Positions 55,788 through 63,418 of a stretch of 64,000 bases of DNA are shown here, piece by piece (position 1 is the first letter of the stretch; each line of letters starts with the position of its first letter). A program made the translations under genes and the position numbers. The stretch is taken from assembly GCF_000421145.1 (NCBI RefSeq), contig NZ_ATWH01000002.1, forward strand, positions 370,713-434,712, written 5' to 3'. The notes below the pieces were generated by a model, which was not told the DNA's origin, ran no database searches, and worked only from the letters and a program-made list of their open reading frames with translations. The stretch is from Glaciibacter superstes DSM 21135 (GTDB taxonomy: Bacteria; Actinomycetota; Actinomycetes; Actinomycetales; Microbacteriaceae).

Positions 55788-55857
55788 AAACCGGTCAGAG
55801 CGCGAAAACGTCGATCGGTCTGGTGGCTGCCAGAAGTGTGCAATGTAGGCTGCTCCG

Positions 55858-57090
55858 TCACCCAAGCTGGTCGCGGCGGCGCGATAGGTATGCGGCCTCT
55901 GCGGAGTTGCCCGCCAGCTCGATGGCTTTGTCGTAGGCCGTGCGGGACTCCAGACTTCGGCCCAGCCTTCGCAGCAGGTCGGCGCGGGTCGCGTGGTAGG
56001 CGTGATACCCGGCCAAGTCGACTTCTAGTCGGTTGACGATCGCCAGTGCCACTTCCGGCCCGTCGAGCTCGGCAACCGCGATGGCTCGGTTAAGCGCGAT
56101 GATCGGCGACGGGTCAAGGCTGACCAGCTGGTTATAGAGGGCGACCACCTGTGACCACTCGGTGTCGCGTATGTCGCGGGCGGAGGTGTGCACGGCGTTG
56201 ATCGCGGCGAGGATCTGGTAGCGACCCGGAGCCATCCCGGTGTCGAGGCGCTCGCGCACCAGGCGATGGCCTTCGGTGACCAGCGCCGAGTCCCATGCTC
56301 CACGATCCTGCTCGTCGAGGGTGACGAGTTCGCCGCTTGCCGATATTCGGGCGGTACGGCGCGCCTCGGTAAGGAGCATCAGGGCCAACAGCCCGGCCAC
56401 CTCGCCGTCTTCTGGCATGAGGGTGCGGATCAGGCGAGTAAGGCGAATCGCCTCGGCGGTCAGATCGCCGCGAACGGGGTCTGTGTCGAGGCCAGTCGCC
56501 AGATAACCCTCATTGAAAATGAGGTAGAGCACGGCGAGCACGCCGGAGACTCGTGCCTGCAGATCGTCGGCGGATGGCATTCGGTAAGGGATGCGAGCCG
56601 CCTGGATCTTGGCCTTCGCACGGGTAATCCGCCGCCCCATTGTGCTCTCTTGCACGAGGAAGGCGCGGGCGATTTCAGGCATGGTCAGGCCGCCGATCAT
56701 TCGCAGCGTCAGCGCCACACGGGCCTCCATCGCGAGCGCCGGGTGACAGCAGGTGAAGATCAACCGGAGCCGGTCGTCGTCGATGGCGCCGAGAGGCTCT
56801 GGCGGCTCGTCGTCGGACAACACCTGCGCCTCCTTTTGCTTTTCGACGCGCTTGTTCTCCCGCCGGATCCGGTCGATCGCCTTGCGGTTGGCAGTGGTGG
56901 TCAGCCAGGCGCCGGGGTTGGGCGGCACGCCGTCGGCCGGCCAACGCTCGACCCCGATCGCGAACGCCTCGGCCGCCGCCTCCTCGGCGATGTCGAGGTC
57001 ACCGAAACGCCTGGCCAGGGCGGCGACCACCCGCGCCCACTCCTCGCGGTGGGCCCGGATAATCGCCTCCCTGGCATCGATCATGCTCAC
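55858..57090 (-). CDS. ECF sigma factor with C-terminal TPR-like extension (ECF42 type)
   Basis: A 410-residue alternative sigma factor. Sigma region 2 spans about residues 5-75 (RAHREEWARVVAALARRFGDLDIAEEAAAEAF). Region 4 spans about 110-165 (LTLRMIGGLTMPEIARAFLVQESTMGRRITRAKAKI). A DUF6596 domain with FNEGYLATG follows, then a helical TPR-like tail ending in SEAAYLSRRRDQLG. This is the ECF42 layout, in which the tail replaces an anti-sigma factor. As in other ECF42 loci, a YciI/DGPF protein gene lies directly upstream and overlaps by four bases. Target promoters are unknown. Confidence 0.88.
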   Translation of the reverse strand: MSMIDAREAIIRAHREEWARVVAALARRFGDLDIAEEAAAEAFAIGVERWPADGVPPNPGAWLTTTANRKAIDRIRRENKRVEKQKEAQVLSDDEPPEPLGAIDDDRLRLIFTCCHPALAMEARVALTLRMIGGLTMPEIARAFLVQESTMGRRITRAKAKIQAARIPYRMPSADDLQARVSGVLAVLYLIFNEGYLATGLDTDPVRGDLTAEAIRLTRLIRTLMPEDGEVAGLLALMLLTEARRTARISASGELVTLDEQDRGAWDSALVTEGHRLVRERLDTGMAPGRYQILAAINAVHTSARDIRDTEWSQVVALYNQLVSLDPSPIIALNRAIAVAELDGPEVALAIVNRLEVDLAGYHAYHATRADLLRRLGRSLESRTAYDKAIELAGNSAEAAYLSRRRDQLG

Positions 57091-57416
57091 TCGACCAGGA
57101 ACGGTCGCACTTCGACCTTCCGGTTGCAGGCCTTCGACCCCTCGGTGGCGAGCATCAGCGCCACGTCGAGATCGGGGGCCTCGATGATCCAGAAGCCGGC
57201 GAGGTATTCCTTCGACTCCACGAATGGCCCGTCGGTGAACACCGCATCCTCGCCCCGGTTGTCGATGACGGTGGCCGTGTCGGGAAAACCGAGGCCGCCG
57301 GCGAAGACCCAGTGGCCCTCAGTCTGGAGCCGATCGTTGAACACGTCGATGGCAGCCATCTCGTCAGAGGGGGCGAGGTCGAGCTTGTCGTGAATAACGG
57401 AAATCAGATACTGCAT
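57087..57416 (-). CDS. YciI-like DGPF-domain protein
   Basis: A 109-residue protein with the DGPF motif (VFTDGPFVESKEYLAGFWIIE) and a C-terminal VEVRPF, the standard partner of ECF42 sigma factors. Its biochemical role is unknown. ATG 57416 follows CAGGAGATG. Its stop overlaps the sigma gene's start (ATGA), so both come from one transcript. Confidence 0.87.
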   Translation of the reverse strand: MQYLISVIHDKLDLAPSDEMAAIDVFNDRLQTEGHWVFAGGLGFPDTATVIDNRGEDAVFTDGPFVESKEYLAGFWIIEAPDLDVALMLATEGSKACNRKVEVRPFLVE

Positions 57417-57734
57417 CTCGAATCATCTCCTGTGGTTTGGGGACGCCACTCGCGGGCGGCCACTCACCTGTACTACGAACAACTCTGCCCCGATCCGACA
57501 GCAACTCCCGGATTTCCTCCGATATCCGAAGAATTGTCTTTCCGGATTCGAGGTCGCGCCGGGTGCAACAGCCCGGCCTGGCCCCGGCTGCAACAGCCCG
57601 GCCTGGCCCCGACTGCCCGCCACCACGATCAGCGCCGATGGTGGTTGTCCGTCTTGCTGCTGTGAGCAGATTCGGCCACGTGGCCGTCCGGGGAGCCGTA
57701 TGGTCGAGTTGATCGGGATGGAAAGGAACACGTA
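57417..57734. other. Intergenic region with a 25-bp tandem duplication
   Basis: This 318-base divergent spacer should contain the promoters for the YciI/ECF42 unit and the hydrolase. No clear -10 was fixed. Its one unusual element is a 25-bp duplication at 57564-57611. No gene is seen. Confidence 0.45.
57564..57611. repeat. 25-bp tandem repeat, two copies
   Basis: The unit beginning TGCAACAGCCCGGCC is found at 57564 and again at 57589, identical over 23 bases. It is GC-rich and lies between divergent genes. Confidence 0.75.
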
Positions 57735-58442
57735 ATGGAACTGATCTTCGTCCACGGCGCTTTAGTGCGTGATGGGCAGTGGTGGTGGCAGCGGACAGCA
57801 GACCTGCTGCGGGAACGCACAGGCATCCGAAGCCGATCTGTTGCGCTTCCTTCGTGTGGCGAGACTGCGCCTGAGCAGGTTGCCGGGGGCCTGGTCGCCG
57901 ACGCGGCGGCCCTTCGCCGTGAACTCGACGATGTGGATTCTGCGATCGTTGTCGGTCACTCCTACGGCGGCACCGTCATCGCCGAAGCGGGCCAGCATCC
58001 CGCCGTCTCGCACCTGCTCTACGTGTCGTCCTACCTGCCCGACATCGGGCAGTCGCAGGGCGTGATCATGAGCGGTGAGAGCGACCCGGTCTCGATCGGT
58101 GACAACGGGGACGGCACGCTGGGTTTGTCCGGCTACGACTGGGCCTCGTTCGGAGCCCGATTCCTTCAGGACGCAGACGAGCCCACGCAGCATCAGGCAT
58201 GGGAGCGGGTGACCGCGCAGACTGCTGGGGCGTTCATGACGCCGACAAGCGCTGATGGCTGGCGGGGGATCGATTCGACGTACATTGTCTGCGGTCAGGA
58301 CCGCAGCACGTCGGTTGAATTGCAACGCTTTCATGCGGACCGAGCGACGCGCTCCGTCGAGCTGCCGACCGGACACCATCCGTTCATCTCTCGTCCTGAC
58401 CTGGTCGTCGAACAGCTGCAAGCATTGTTGTCGCAAGCGTGA
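57735..58442 (+). CDS. Alpha/beta hydrolase
   Basis: A 235-residue hydrolase of the small esterase/EstA-like group. Seen: the oxyanion-loop segment FVHGALVRDGQWWW, the nucleophile elbow VVGHSYGGTVI with Ser93, and the catalytic His in LPTGHHPFISRPD. The substrate is unknown. ATG 57735 follows AAAGGAACACG, a good ribosome site. A broken TetR-family regulator fragment lies directly downstream and may have once controlled it. Confidence 0.82.
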   Translation: MELIFVHGALVRDGQWWWQRTADLLRERTGIRSRSVALPSCGETAPEQVAGGLVADAAALRRELDDVDSAIVVGHSYGGTVIAEAGQHPAVSHLLYVSSYLPDIGQSQGVIMSGESDPVSIGDNGDGTLGLSGYDWASFGARFLQDADEPTQHQAWERVTAQTAGAFMTPTSADGWRGIDSTYIVCGQDRSTSVELQRFHADRATRSVELPTGHHPFISRPDLVVEQLQALLSQA

Positions 58443-58489
58443 GTTGTCCGGGTCGTGTGAGCGCCGCGCGCGTGCGATTGCCGAGCGTG

Positions 58490-58775
58490 GATAGCAGAAC
58501 ACGGCCCCGAGTCGGAGCCGGCAAGGTCAGACCGCGAACGATCGGAGCAGGGGCTGCTCCCTCGTCACCGGACCATCTATCAGCGCGCCAACGACCGCGG
58601 CGAGATCGATTTCGAGCGTGTTCCCGCCGCAGTGCTCACAATCCCGTTCGACCTGGTGCGACACGACATGCTCATGGAGCTGCGGCCCTTGAAGCCCGCA
58701 CGCATCCAGTCAATCGTCGACGAACTTTTCCTGCCCCTGGTGCGCACCCATCAGGGCAGTCCCGGCCGTTCTTGA
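58490..58775 (+). pseudogene. C-terminal fragment of a TetR/AcrR-family regulator
   Basis: One plus-strand frame reads about 90 residues that match the ligand-binding end of TetR-type regulators. They include RSEQGLLPRHRTIYQRANDR, then TIPFDLVRHDMLMELRPL and SIVDELFLPLVRTH, ending at TGA 58773-58775. No start codon and no helix-turn-helix domain precede it, because the hydrolase stop lies only about 50 bases upstream. It is a remnant left by deletion of the N-terminal half. Confidence 0.65.
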
Positions 58776-58842
58776 GGAAAGAACTGGCGACGATAATCAC
58801 CGTTCCGTGAATGTCGTCGCCACCCCCTCATCATCATCATCA

Positions 58843-59253
58843 TCAGTGCGCGCGGTCGTAGGCTTCCTGCGACGCAGACACGACTCCCAGGTGCTCGATC
58901 GACCATTCCTGGAGAGCGCGGAGAGGTTCGAGGAGTGTGCGGCCCGCGGCGGTGAGCGCGTACTCGACGCGCACCGGCACTTCCGGGTACACCGTGCGGC
59001 GCACGAGCCCGTCGCGCTCGAGCCCACGGAGAGTTTGGGTCAACATCTTCTGTGAGATGCCCTCGATACTGCGTCGCAGCTCCGAGAAACGTGCATCGCC
59101 GTGCCCCAGGATCCCCACGACGAGTACCGTCCAGCGATCGCCGACGCGGTCCAGAATGCGTCGAGTCGGGCACGAGGCCTCGTACGGGTTACCGCGATAC
59201 ACGGGCTCAGATTGAGTGGTTACCACAAAGTGCCTACTTCCCCTCGGCGACAT
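58843..59253 (-). CDS. HxlR family winged-helix transcriptional regulator
   Basis: A 136-residue regulator. The HxlR signature is complete: CPTRRILDRVGDRWTVLVVGIL with the N-terminal Cys that often senses redox or aldehydes, RFSELRRSIEGISQKMLTQTLRGLERDGLV, and EYALTAAGRTLLEPL. It is divergent from an NAD(P)-binding protein gene, the usual pairing. ATG 59253 has AAGAGAG upstream; a GTG at 59226 is an alternative. GGTTAC (59218-59223) and GTAACC (59265-59270) form an inverted pair around the start and may be its operator. Confidence 0.84.
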   Translation of the reverse strand: MSPRGSRHFVVTTQSEPVYRGNPYEASCPTRRILDRVGDRWTVLVVGILGHGDARFSELRRSIEGISQKMLTQTLRGLERDGLVRRTVYPEVPVRVEYALTAAGRTLLEPLRALQEWSIEHLGVVSASQEAYDRAH

Positions 59254-59312
59254 GCTCTCTTACAGTAACCAAGGCGCACCATTCGGCGCCACTGCTCCAA
59301 GAAAGGCATTCA

Positions 59313-59960
59313 ATGTCCCGCATCACCGTCATCGGCGGCACCAGCTACGCCGGATCCGCCATCGTCGCAGAGGCAGCCGCCCGCGGTCACGAGGTCACCG
59401 CATACAGTCGTTCGCTTCCAGACTCGCCAATCCCGAACGTGACCTACGTCCAGGGCGACGTCTCGGACGAGTCGGCACTCGCCGCGGTGATCGAGGGTGC
59501 GGATGTCGTGGCTGCCGCGCTCGCTCCGCGTGGGGCACTCGCCGACAGCTTCCGCGATGTCTACCGCACCATCGCGCGTCTCGCCGACGCCGTGAAGGTG
59601 CCCCTGATCATCGTTGGCGGGTTCTCATCACTCCGCCCGGCGCCGGGAGCGCCGCGCTACGTGACCGACCTCAGCCACGCGCCGGCGGAGTACCACGCCG
59701 AACTGACCACGGTGACCGCACTCGTCGCCGACGACCTCCCAGCCACCCCCGTAACACTCGACTGGGTTTTCGTGAGCCCAGCAGGAAAATTTGGCTCACA
59801 CGTCCCCGGTGAGCGCCTCGGTCGCTATCGAATCGGCGACGACGTCGCGCTCCAGCCCAAGGATGGCGGGGAAATCTCAGGCGCAGACTATGCCCTCGGC
59901 TTTGTCGACGTCATCGAACAGGGCAACCACCACCGGGCGCACATCAACCTCGGCTACTGA
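59313..59960 (+). CDS. NAD(P)-binding oxidoreductase (NmrA/SDR-like)
   Basis: A 215-residue short-chain-type Rossmann protein. The cofactor loop is VIGGTSYAGSAIV, followed by VQGDVSDESALAAVIEGADVV and IIVGGFSSLRPAPG. It lacks the YxxxK active-site pair, as do many atypical SDR/NmrA proteins. ATG 59313 follows AAGAAAGG. It is paired with the divergent HxlR regulator, which probably controls it. Substrate unknown. Confidence 0.82.
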   Translation: MSRITVIGGTSYAGSAIVAEAAARGHEVTAYSRSLPDSPIPNVTYVQGDVSDESALAAVIEGADVVAAALAPRGALADSFRDVYRTIARLADAVKVPLIIVGGFSSLRPAPGAPRYVTDLSHAPAEYHAELTTVTALVADDLPATPVTLDWVFVSPAGKFGSHVPGERLGRYRIGDDVALQPKDGGEISGADYALGFVDVIEQGNHHRAHINLGY

Positions 59961-59976
59961 GCGGCAGAATTGCCGC
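59961..59976 (+). terminator. Hairpin directly after the NAD(P)-binding gene
   Basis: GCGGCA-gaat-TGCCGC, six perfect pairs with a four-base loop, begins at the base after the stop codon. Confidence 0.5.
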
Positions 59977-60078
59977 ACGCGAGAGCAGAGAGTGTGCCTC
60001 CCCTTCCTGACGCTTCCGAGCGTCGCGGATCCTCACCACTCTGCTGACCTCGGCGGGGGAGCGCTGAGGGCGAAACAG

Positions 60079-60699
60079 TTACCGCTCTCGGACTGCGTAG
60101 GTCAGGTGGGTCACCCGCTGCGTCGGCTCCGCACGCACCGGTTCCAGGGCCACGCGGCCCGCGTCCACTCCCTCGAACAGGCGGACACCGGAGCCGAACA
60201 GCACGGGTGAGAGCGCGACATGAAACTGGTCGATCAAGCCGGCATTGAGATACTGCACAATCGTCTCTCCGCCGCCCGCGATGCGGACGTCTTGCTCGCC
60301 GGCGGCCTCGCGGGCGCGGTCGAGCACGGACTCGATACCGTCGTTCACGAAGCGGAAGGTGGTCCCACCCTGCCTCTCCCACGGGTCGCGCTCCTCATGC
60401 GTCACGACGAACACCGGCGTGTGGAACGGCGGCTCTTCCGGCCACATCTGCTCGCCGGCGTCGAACATGCGCTTGCCCATCACGCTCGCGCCGGTGCGCT
60501 CGAACGTCTCCCGCACGATGTCATTATCGCGTCCCTCCTCACCGCCCTTCCCGAGCTTGAGATTCTCGCGGAAGTGTCGCTGCCGGAAGACCCACTGCTG
60601 CAGTTCCATCCACTGCTGCCCCATCAGCTCCTCGGAGGACTCGGGTGCGATGAACCCGTCCAGCGACATGGACACGCTGAAGAACACCTTTCCGGCCAT
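60079..60699 (-). CDS. Dihydrofolate reductase-family protein (RibD C-terminal-like)
   Basis: A 206-residue protein with the RibD/DHFR-like reductase fold: KVFFSVSMSLDGFIAPES at the start, SVMGKRMFDAGEQMW, FVVTHEERDPW, and VRIAGGGETIVQYLNAGLIDQFHVALSPVLFGSG. This group of small reductases is common in actinobacteria and its substrate is unknown. Its start overlaps the SRPBCC gene's stop by one base, so it is the last gene of an ArsR-SRPBCC-reductase operon. Confidence 0.83.
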   Translation of the reverse strand: MAGKVFFSVSMSLDGFIAPESSEELMGQQWMELQQWVFRQRHFRENLKLGKGGEEGRDNDIVRETFERTGASVMGKRMFDAGEQMWPEEPPFHTPVFVVTHEERDPWERQGGTTFRFVNDGIESVLDRAREAAGEQDVRIAGGGETIVQYLNAGLIDQFHVALSPVLFGSGVRLFEGVDAGRVALEPVRAEPTQRVTHLTYAVRER

Positions 60700-61205
60700 C
60701 AGCTCTCAGCTCCGTTCAGTACGATCTCTACAACGTAGGCAGCCAGGTTGCCCAGGGTCTGCTGACCACCCTCGATCGCGCCGTGCTTCTCGATCGCCTC
60801 GTCGCGCAGTTCTTTGGTGGGGAACACAGTGAGCATCTCGATCCGGGTCGTCTCCCCGTCGGGTTCAAACGTGAGGACCGACTCGAACGCATTCGGGTCA
60901 CCGCGGTACTCGCCATGGAGCATCGCGATCCGCTCAGGCTGCACGATCTCAGTCCAGGTGATCCACTCGCTGTAGTCGGTGCCGTCCGGTCCGTGCATCA
61001 CGAAGTCCCACTCGCTGCCGATGCGGAACTCGAAGGACCGCGTGGTGGTGGTGAACCCTTCTGGCCCCCACCACTGCGACAGGTGCCGCACGTCGGTGAA
61101 CGCCTCGAACACCAGCTCCCGCGGGGCGTCGATCACTCGGGAGATCAGGATCTCGCGGTCGGCCGTCGCGGACTGCGCCAGCGATTCTCGTCCAGTCGTA
61201 TTCAT
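60699..61205 (-). CDS. SRPBCC family protein (AHSA1 domain)
   Basis: A 168-residue START-like protein of the AHSA1 type: ISRVIDAPRELVFEAFTDVRHLSQWWGPEGF, HGPDGTDYSEWITWTEIV, then a C-terminal helix GQQTLGNLAAYV. These proteins have a hydrophobic pocket for an unknown ligand and commonly follow an ArsR regulator, as here. It starts three bases after that regulator's stop, so the two are co-transcribed. Confidence 0.86.
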   Translation of the reverse strand: MNTTGRESLAQSATADREILISRVIDAPRELVFEAFTDVRHLSQWWGPEGFTTTTRSFEFRIGSEWDFVMHGPDGTDYSEWITWTEIVQPERIAMLHGEYRGDPNAFESVLTFEPDGETTRIEMLTVFPTKELRDEAIEKHGAIEGGQQTLGNLAAYVVEIVLNGAES

Positions 61206-61208
61206 CAG

Positions 61209-61550
61209 CTATTCCTCGTGCCTTTCCTGTTTGAGTTCTTGCACGTATGCGTCCAGCCGATCGAAGCTCTCGTTCCAGAACTGCTCGAACCCGCCGGTCC
61301 ACTCGTGAACCGCTTGCAGCCCACGGGCGTCAATGTCGTACAGGCGTTGCTTGCCTGCCTTGCGATCCCGCACCAGCCCGACCTCTCGGAGCACCCGCAG
61401 GTGCTTGGACGCCCCCGGCTGGGACATCCCCAGCTCCTGGGACAGCTCGGTCACCGGCCGCTCACCGGTCCGCAGCAGCGCCAGGATCTCCCGACGCCGG
61501 GGCTCGGCGATCGCGTTGAAGACGTCTGACGTGGTCGCTGCTCGTGCCAT
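61209..61550 (-). CDS. ArsR family winged-helix transcriptional regulator
   Basis: A 113-residue repressor of the type paired with AHSA1/SRPBCC genes: FNAIAEPRRREILALLRTGERPVTELSQELGMSQPGASKHLRVLREVGLV, then the wing and a C-terminal helix. Metal-binding cysteines are absent. ATG 61550 is chosen over 61562 because it follows a near-consensus promoter, TATGAT seven bases upstream, and no ribosome site. Confidence 0.88.
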   Translation of the reverse strand: MARAATTSDVFNAIAEPRRREILALLRTGERPVTELSQELGMSQPGASKHLRVLREVGLVRDRKAGKQRLYDIDARGLQAVHEWTGGFEQFWNESFDRLDAYVQELKQERHEE

Positions 61551-61585
61551 GATAATCATCATATACCCATATAGGAATGCGTCAA
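61551..61585 (-). promoter_or_regulatory. Near-consensus promoter of the ArsR-SRPBCC-reductase operon
   Basis: On the minus strand, TTGACG (61585-61580), a 16-base spacer, TATGAT (61563-61558), seven bases, ATG 61550. The stretch ATGATAATCAT across the start is palindromic and may be an operator for autoregulation. Confidence 0.65.
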
Positions 61586-61817
61586 GCCGAGACCAATCAA
61601 GTGGGTCTTCGCCATCCGACGGGGGAGAGCGCGAGAGATGTCGCGTCTTTCACTTTTCGCACTATTCTGGGCTGCTGCCGGCTCGGGTCAACGGGGGCAT
61701 TGGGCGGCCCGGCACCCCCCGGTCACACTCAGGGTTGGGGGAGTGGTTGGGTCCTCATTGTTTCTACTCTGATTTGCTCTTCTGCGAATAGAGCGCTTTT
61801 GCCCGTCTCGCGGTAAC

Positions 61818-62465
61818 TCAGACCAGTGCGTTCCGCTTGACGGCGAGGGCCTGGCCGTGCTCGATCGCGAGCTGCGCGGCGGCGGCATGCACCTCGGCGG
61901 CCTGATCCTTCATCGCGTCCATGGCCGGGTTGACGCCGACGAGGGTCAACTGGCGCTGCACGACGAGGAGGTTGGCCTTCCAGATGTTCTCGATGACGTG
62001 GCGCAGCCACGGGGTGGAGTGGTCCCAATGCGCCTTGCCCGACGCGGCGCTGTAGTCGCCGCCGAGGACGGAGGCGAGCACCACGGGCTTGCCGGCGAGG
62101 GCGCCGGTACTGATGCGCTGATCCGTGTAGGTGATGTCGTACCAAGACTTCACGTGAGCGGCCACGCCCCAGTTGTAGAGCGGGATCGCCAGCAGGATCG
62201 CGTCGGCACCGATCAGCTCGTCGGCGAGCGTGGTGGCGATGTCGCGGGCCTCGCGCTCCTCGGGGGTGAGGTCCGTGTCGGCGGCAGCGCCGCTAGTGGC
62301 GATGTCGCGCCAGGTAGTCGCCGGAAGCGGGTGGGTGCCGATGTCGCGGCGAGTGATGATCGAGTCGGGGTGCGCACTCGTCCATTCGGCTTCGACGAGG
62401 TCGGCCAGAGCGCGACTCTGCGAAGTCGCTGGGTTGATGCTGGCATCGAGGCGGAAGAGTGACAT
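61818..62465 (-). CDS. FMN-dependent NADH-azoreductase (AzoR family)
   Basis: A 215-residue flavodoxin-fold quinone/azo reductase. Seen: RLDASINPATSQSRALADLVEAEW, the FMN-contact PLYNWGVAAHVKSWYD and GKPVVLASVLGGDYSA. Family members use NADH to reduce quinones and azo dyes, protecting against thiol stress. ATG 62465 follows GGAGAATCC. Downstream about 250 bases hold no gene. A decayed HxlR regulator lies divergent to it. Confidence 0.88.
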   Translation of the reverse strand: MSLFRLDASINPATSQSRALADLVEAEWTSAHPDSIITRRDIGTHPLPATTWRDIATSGAAADTDLTPEEREARDIATTLADELIGADAILLAIPLYNWGVAAHVKSWYDITYTDQRISTGALAGKPVVLASVLGGDYSAASGKAHWDHSTPWLRHVIENIWKANLLVVQRQLTLVGVNPAMDAMKDQAAEVHAAAAQLAIEHGQALAVKRNALV

Positions 62466-62507
62466 GGGGATTCTCCAAAGGCAAATGACCAATAAAAAAT
62501 AAAGCGA

Positions 62508-62522
62508 CTCCGCAGAGCGGAG
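62508..62522. promoter_or_regulatory. Inverted repeat between azoR and the HxlR remnant
   Basis: CTCCGC (62508-62513), AGA, GCGGAG (62517-62522): six perfect pairs in the divergent spacer. It could be the old operator or a small hairpin. Confidence 0.35.
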
Positions 62523-62539
62523 CGCGCCAGTATGGGCGG

Positions 62540-62614
62540 ATGTCCGAGCACGACGACGAGGCCGCCGCGGTGTGCGATTCCGCCATCACCCTCGCGTTCT
62601 CGGTGCTCGCAACG
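62540..62614 (+). pseudogene. N-terminal remnant of an HxlR-family regulator
   Basis: The plus-strand frame from ATG 62540 begins with about 25 residues, including CDSAITLAFSVLATR, that match the N-terminus of HxlR regulators of the CDAAITLAFSVLGKRW type. After this the frame continues into the antisense of the next gene with no winged-helix sequence. CAGTAT six bases before the ATG fits the leaderless pattern. HxlR regulators are usually divergent to azoreductase genes, as here, so this is probably a truncated regulator. Confidence 0.5.
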
Positions 62615-62671
62615 AGAATCGGGCCAGGCTGTCAGCTGGGACGGGGCCGCGTGCGAGATCCGGCGGCGAGC

Positions 62672-63292
62672 TCAGCCGAGGTTGACGCCGAGGGAGAAGT
62701 TGAAATGCCCGACACCGTTGCGGGCCAGGCCCATCTCCAGCAGGCTCGCTCCCTCCAGCCAGTGCGCCATGCTCAGGTCGCCGGCGTCCCGCGGGCGAAG
62801 TCCGAGGCTCGTGATGAACGCAGAGACGCTCGCCTTGGCCTGCGGGTCATCGCCGGCCATGAACACATCCAGCGGGTCGCCCGCGGTCAGGACGGCGCTG
62901 AAGAGCGTGTTGAACGCCTTCACGACCTGGGTGCTTGCGGGGGCGGCCTCGGCGACCATCTGCGCGACGGAGGTGTCGTCAGGGATGGCCAGCCCGGTGG
63001 CGCTTGGGTTGAAGGGGTTCGTGATGTCGACGACGATCTTGTCGGCCAGCGCCGCCCCGTACTCGCTGACGACCGGCACGGCGCTGTCGAACAGCACGGC
63101 GAGGATGACGATGTCACCGGCCGGGGCGGCGCCCCACGTTCCGGCCGTGGCGCCGTCGCCGAGCGCCCGGGCTAGGGCCGCGGCCTTGGCCGCATCCCGA
63201 CCTATGACCTCGACGGCGTTGCCGCCCTTGAGGGCCAGGGCGCCGATGGCGCTGGCCATGTTCCCCGAGCCGATGATGCTGATGCTGCTCAT
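62672..63292 (-). CDS. NADPH-dependent F420 reductase-like NAD(P)-binding protein
   Basis: A 206-residue Rossmann protein: cofactor loop SIIGSGNMASAIGALAL, EVIGRDAAKAAALA, GDIVILAVLF, VVDITNPFNPSATGL and VVKAFNTLFSAVL. It belongs to the same broad family as the protein at the left end of the window, but the two differ in length and detail. Substrate unknown. ATG 63292 follows GGGAGCACC. It is divergent from a TetR regulator that probably controls it. Confidence 0.83.
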   Translation of the reverse strand: MSSISIIGSGNMASAIGALALKGGNAVEVIGRDAAKAAALARALGDGATAGTWGAAPAGDIVILAVLFDSAVPVVSEYGAALADKIVVDITNPFNPSATGLAIPDDTSVAQMVAEAAPASTQVVKAFNTLFSAVLTAGDPLDVFMAGDDPQAKASVSAFITSLGLRPRDAGDLSMAHWLEGASLLEMGLARNGVGHFNFSLGVNLG

Positions 63293-63321
63293 GGTGGTGC
63301 TCCCTATTGGATTGTGTCGGC

Positions 63322-63390
63322 GCTATGTACACCGATCCGCGTACTTAACGTAGCGGACGGTGCGCGGGGCGTCAAGCTATGTACACCGAT
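63322..63390. repeat. Two direct copies of a 15-bp element, putative TetR operators
   Basis: GCTATGTACACCGAT occurs at 63322-63336 and 63376-63390, between the divergent NAD(P)-binding gene and the TetR gene. Each copy contains the palindrome TGTACA and is followed by another GTAC. One copy lies upstream of each promoter. Confidence 0.6.
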
Positions 63391-63418
63391 TGGTACCCAA
63401 GTGGGCTACACTGAGCCT

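Noticed and set aside
61563..61817. Possible small gene between azoR and the ArsR operon
   Set aside because: No frame has a credible start, ribosome site or protein pattern. The stretch appears non-coding.
62540..63175. 211-residue plus-strand frame as a complete gene
   Set aside because: Only its first 25 or so residues look like an HxlR regulator. The rest is antisense to the NAD(P)-binding gene, so only a remnant is called.
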